A DNA stretch of 64,000 bases from Atrina japonica (Eukaryota > Mollusca > Bivalvia > Pterioida > Pinnidae), in NCBI GenBank assembly GCA_030159075.1, contig BROG01000048.1, positions 992,001 to 1,056,000 of the forward strand, in the 5' to 3' direction. The notes beneath the pieces were generated by a model. The model saw nothing but the letters and a program-made list of their open reading frames with translations. It was not told where the DNA came from and did not search any database. Positions 60,848 through 64,000 of the stretch are shown piece by piece (position 1 is the first letter of the stretch; every line of letters starts with the position of its first letter). The translations under genes and the position numbers were made by a program.

Positions 60848-61073
60848 ATGAGTGAAAAAGATTTGGTCAACACCGCGTAACGCGGCGGCCGTCGTGACGG
60901 GAATCGCCACGTTGTACGCGCAACTTTCCAAGAAGTTCCTCAAGACGGCCGCGCCCAAGCTGGATCTCGATCTTAAGGATCTCGGATGGTCTTCGTCGAC
61001 TATATTTTGGCCGAGTACAAACAAAGACATGCTGGTCAAGAAGGGCGTCATTCCCGCCGATATCATGAAATAA
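60848..61073 (+). pseudogene. small Polinton membrane-associated protein, break after codon 10
   Basis: ATG 60848 after CATTATAAAA encodes MSEKDLVNTA then a stop. One base over, the frame continues with RNAAAVVTGIATLYAQLSKK, a weakly hydrophobic helix, and ends TKDMLVKKGVIP-like (NKDMLVKKGVIPADIMK) at 61073. Proteins ending in a K-D-x-L-V-x-x-x-I-I-P-x-D-I motif are common in Polintons next to the gene that follows here. Function unknown. Confidence 0.55.
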
Positions 61074-61094
61074 ACTTTAAAAACTTTAATTAAA

Positions 61095-61496
61095 ATGGCA
61101 TCGATCGGAATGATGTTAGGCGGCGCGCGTTAGTAAAACGCCTTCGCCTTCTCGGGATCCAACTTCTTATTCTCGAATCACGGCGAGCAAAAGAGGCACG
61201 ACGTGGCGATGGAACGACTGACCGAGGCTCGAGATCGGTGGAATCGCGAACGTACGAAACGATTGGATTTCGTCAACGAGAGGCGGCAGAAGGAAGGACA
61301 CGCCCTCTACACCTACAAGGAAGTGGACGCCGCCATGTCGCTCTACTCGCAGATGACGGAAGACGCGGCGTTACCGCCCGAACCGAAGTTGAGCGATTTC
61401 TATCAACCCTCGGAAGAACAGAAAGACAAGGAACTCCTCTTCGTGATCGCGGGGACGGGGCTCGTGTTCTACGTCGTTAAAAAATACGTCGCCTAA
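61095..61496 (+). pseudogene. Polinton protein with N-terminal hydrophobic segment, two in-frame stops
   Basis: ATG 61095 after TTTAATTAAA encodes MASIGMMLGGAR, then TAG TAA (61131-61136), then the same frame stays open to 61496. It contains NAFAFSGSNFLFS, a long charged helix RLTEARDRWNRERTKRLDFV, PPEPKLSDFYQPSEEQKDKE and a C-terminal hydrophobic helix LLFVIAGTGLVFYVV. The LSDFYxPSxxQK block and flanking membrane helices identify a recurrent, uncharacterised Polinton family. Only the two stops separate it from an intact gene. It lies 12 bp before the integrase. Confidence 0.68.
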
Positions 61497-61507
61497 AGTT
61501 AAAAAAA

Positions 61508-62413
61508 ATGGAAAAGATCTATCACAAACACTATTGGAAGGGAAAGGCCGCCATCGGGAAATTGGCCAAAGCGGCCAAAGTCAGCGAGAAGGAAGCGTTG
61601 GAATTCCTGAAAAAACAAGACGTGAGGCAAATCTACCTACCGGCCCCCAAGAAGATCGTGAGACCTCGATTCGAAGACGCGAAAGAAAACGACACTCACC
61701 AGGCCGACCTGTTGTTTTTACCGCACGACAAGGTGGACGGGAAAAACGTACAAATACGCGCTGACGTTAGTCGACGTGGGCAACGCGCTACAAAAGAAGC
61801 GGAACCGCTGACGACCAAAGACAGTCGAGAGGTGGCCGACGCTTTCGAAAAGATCTACAACGGCGTCTGACGTTTTCCCAAATTATTACAAGTCGACCTC
61901 CGGCCGCGAATTCATGGGCGCCGTCACCAAACTCATGACCCGACACGGAGCTAGAATAAAAAGGGGACGGGTCGACCTTCACCGCGACCAAGCCATCGTC
62001 GAACGATTTAATAGAACGTTGGGCGAACAGTTGTTTAGCTATCAATACGATCAAGAGATGAAAACCAAAGACAGAAACAGAGAGAATGGGCGAAACAATT
62101 GCCGGGAAGTCCGTCAAAACGATCAACGAAGAGACCGATCCGCCCAAAAAGGTAGAACCCGTCGATAAAGTACAACCGTCATCCCATCAGTCCCTTTGCG
62201 AAAGTAAGATATCTATATCAAACCGGCGAATTGGAAGGCGGCGGGCGCAGGAGGGCCACCGATCCCATCTGGAGCGTCGACAAACACGACATAGACAGGC
62301 ATTTTCAGAATGCAAGGCATCGACCTGTATCAGCTCAAGGAACCGGCGCCTCAGAGAACGTTCGTCCGAGAGGAATTAATTGGTCGTTTAAAAAAAAATT
62401 TATTAATAATTAA
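61508..62413 (+). pseudogene. Polinton retroviral-type integrase, broken
   Basis: ATG 61508 after GTTAAAAAAA. The N-terminal region HYWKGKAAIGKLAKAAKVSE and DVRQIYLPAPKK lies in one frame with the first catalytic Asp in HQADLLFL (codon 61706-61708). A shift near 61745 follows. The second catalytic Asp is in LLQVD (codon 61895-61897), then the frame shifts again to REFMGAVTKLMTRHGA. The catalytic Glu is in AIVERFNRTL (codon 62001-62003). The C-terminal part, including YQTGELEGGGRRRATDPIWS, lies in another frame. All three D,D,E residues are therefore present but in different frames. Integrases of this type insert Polintons with a short target duplication. It is convergent with the polymerase gene. 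Confidence 0.85.
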
Positions 62414-62419
62414 TTTTTT
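62393..62419. terminator. AT-rich hairpin between integrase and polymerase ends
   Basis: AAAAAATT (62393-62400) and AATTTTTT (62412-62419) flank TATTAATAATT. It covers the convergent 3' ends of the two genes. Confidence 0.45.
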
Positions 62420-64000
62420 AATAACCCGTAAGGTAACGTGTCGTACCCCGTCCTTCATCACCCGTTTATCAGTAACACAGACGTAAACTCTTTTCTCCTG
62501 ATATCGATTCACGACACGTTTTTGGTTTGCGGAATCTCTCGTGATGGCGTTTTTCTCGAACGGTCGTAATCCTCTTACGCGCGTTTCTTTAACGACGTCG
62601 GTCATCGCTTCTCGGTTGATGTAGAGAGAATTTTTCGTAATTCGAGACTAAATCCTTTGACCTTACACACCTTTTTTACCCGCGTTCGTTTTCGTACCAA
62701 TAAGATTTGGGTCCGGTGGCGCACCACGACGTGATGAAATCACCGCCTAACTCGTCCGTCAAATCGCCCAAGTTATCGCCCGTGTCGATCGAGACCCCGT
62801 CGTCGCGATCGACGTACCACACGCTATCGGTATTGAATCCCAACACCCTATCGTCGAGGGTGTCCAACACGTCGTATAACATGGTTCTGGCGTGAGCCGT
62901 CGTAAAACACGCTATGTAGATGTTGACGTCCTTGGCCTGATCGACGAATTGCACTTTGAGATCGTAAGTCATCTGTACCATGTCGTCGTTGATGAACTGA
63001 ATATTGAGATTGTCTATCGTGTCGTCCAACAACAGTTTATAAAAACGTGCCGGTTCGCTCACGTATTACGTATTCGGTCTGTTTCATGTTGACCCTTTGG
63101 CCGAACTTGCCCCAGAGAGAGTTGAGACATAATTTAGAGATGGCGCGCATGCCGGGATTATAATCTATTTCACCCAAGTCGACCCCCAAACGTTCTCTGA
63201 CCATGTCTTTATAACGTTCTTCCGACTCGTAAGGGGTGTCCGGCCCGACCTTCAAAGCGGAACTTTCCATCTTGATCTTCATAAACTTCTTGACGTAGCC
63301 TCTAAAGAGGTCCGCGTCCTCGGTGGTGTAGAGAAAATCCCAAAACTTCGTAAATCTTCTCTATCTCGTACCCCTTATCCAAGGCCTTGAATAGCTCGGG
63401 AGTACACCACGTGCCCGCGAACGACCTCTGCTCGTCGGTGTGTTCGCACGGTTTCTGTGACTGCCGTTCGGCGCACGTCTTACACAGCGGGAACAAGAGC
63501 TTTTCGGCATTTCCGCATTTCATCTTGACGGGTAGGACGGGATGATATAATTTCCCGGGCGGCACGACTTTACATTTGACGAACCCCGTCCAAGTTCGAT
63601 CAACGCGCTCCGGGATTAACTATTTTGGTGGGGTGACCGACAGGTAGGTCTTATAAAACTGGACCGTCGGGTACAAACTGACAAAGTCGACGTATCGTCC
63701 CTTTTCTCTACCGTCGAAGAACCGGCCCTTCGTATCTTCTCGTTTTTCGCGAGGTTCGTTTTCTGAGAGTGTCCATCTCGAATTGGTTCCTTGTTATTGA
63801 CGGTGTTTTCGAGCGTAACACTTTTTACAACCCTTTGCCAGAAACATCCTTGAAATTCGTAAACCGTCCTCGTGTCTTCGCAGTACCCGTCGACTGGCAG
63901 AGTCACCTCGCCGCCGTTCAAACGCGTGTCGTATGACGACGCCGTCTCTCTCGGCCACGTGATCCAGCCAAGAAATGGATTTCGCGCTGTACGTATCGCG
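62410..64000 (-). pseudogene. protein-primed family B DNA polymerase, C-terminal part, broken (runs off the window)
   Basis: Minus-strand polymerase of the Polinton type. It enters at the right edge with AKSISWLDHVAERDG and LPVDGYCEDTRTVYEFQGCF (about 63860). Palm motif A DFVSLYPT is at 63665-63688. A cysteine-bearing block KLLFPLCKTCAERQS is near 63490, with GTWCTPELFKALDKG after it. Motif B is AISKLCLNSLWGKFGQR (63096-63144). Motif C reads GFNTDSVWY (62820-62840), where active enzymes have DTDS. GPKSYWY (about 62700) and a C-terminal block VVNRYQEKRVYVCVTDKRV (about 62490) follow. At least six frame shifts separate these blocks. The exonuclease and terminal-protein regions are outside the window. 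The protein would copy the element by protein priming; in this copy it cannot be made as one chain. Confidence 0.88.

Larger units (their letters stand above)
52800..64000. mobile_element. Maverick/Polinton (adintovirus-like) element, incomplete at the right edge
   Basis: A GC- and CpG-rich island with densely packed genes on both strands. It contains the Polinton hallmark set: protein-primed family B DNA polymerase (minus, 62410 to beyond 64000), retroviral-type integrase (61508-62413), A32-like packaging ATPase and double-jelly-roll capsid protein (minus, 53509-54870), plus several Polinton-specific membrane and coiled-coil proteins. Such elements integrate with the integrase and replicate with the polymerase. 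When capsid genes are intact they may make virions. Here most genes carry frame shifts. The left end is placed only roughly, by the first AT-rich start site and the base composition change. The right end and the polymerase N-terminus lie outside the window. Confidence 0.92.

Noticed and set aside
60630..60880. Micro-introns (GT...AG) explaining the frame breaks soon after the start codons
   Set aside because: Candidate GT...AG pairs are only 11-18 nt apart, far below any workable intron, and removing them does not consistently restore frames.

Overview
This window reads as animal nuclear DNA, most likely from a bivalve mollusc. It is AT-rich and heavily loaded with microsatellites. Its genes have small phase-consistent exons with GT/AG borders. 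It holds a tandem pair of small secreted C-type lectins and tRNA-headed SINEs of a kind familiar from molluscs. The species is inferred; nothing in the sequence names it.

Host genes. On the minus strand, four exons between 14073 and 784 encode a Ras-superfamily GTPase of the RERG/RasL type. Its large first intron holds microsatellites, a reverse-transcriptase relic split by a SINE, and a 57-bp minisatellite. From 14.1 to 36 kb I find no convincing gene: the stretch holds repeats (a 32-bp palindromic satellite, a GAT-rich block, a 59-70 bp minisatellite cluster, a MITE) and transposon relics. Two head-to-tail six-exon C-type lectin genes lie at 36.2-42.7 and 44.1-50.7 kb. Exons 2 to 6 have identical lengths in both, so they are clearly tandem duplicates.

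Virus-like element. From about 52.8 kb to the right edge the sequence changes. It becomes GC- and CpG-rich, with closely packed short genes on both strands and AT-rich spacers. The recognisable parts are a protein-primed family B DNA polymerase, a retroviral-type integrase, an A32-like packaging ATPase, the C-terminal half of a double-jelly-roll capsid protein, and several uncharacterised proteins known from invertebrate Polintons. This is a Maverick/Polinton (adintovirus-like) element that runs off the window. Nearly every gene is broken by one-base frame shifts or stops, so it is either a relic or carries consensus errors. No capsid maturation protease was recognised.

The most unusual signals are in this element. 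Nearly all start codons sit directly behind a TATAAAA/TTAAAA-like tract. AT-rich hairpins lie between convergent genes. Repeated start-codon and gene-junction cassettes occur at 60.4-60.9 kb. The polymerase and the ATPase each lack a key catalytic element. Elsewhere, copies of one dispersed repeat appear to be the 3' end of the reverse-transcriptase element seen at 9.3-10.5 kb.
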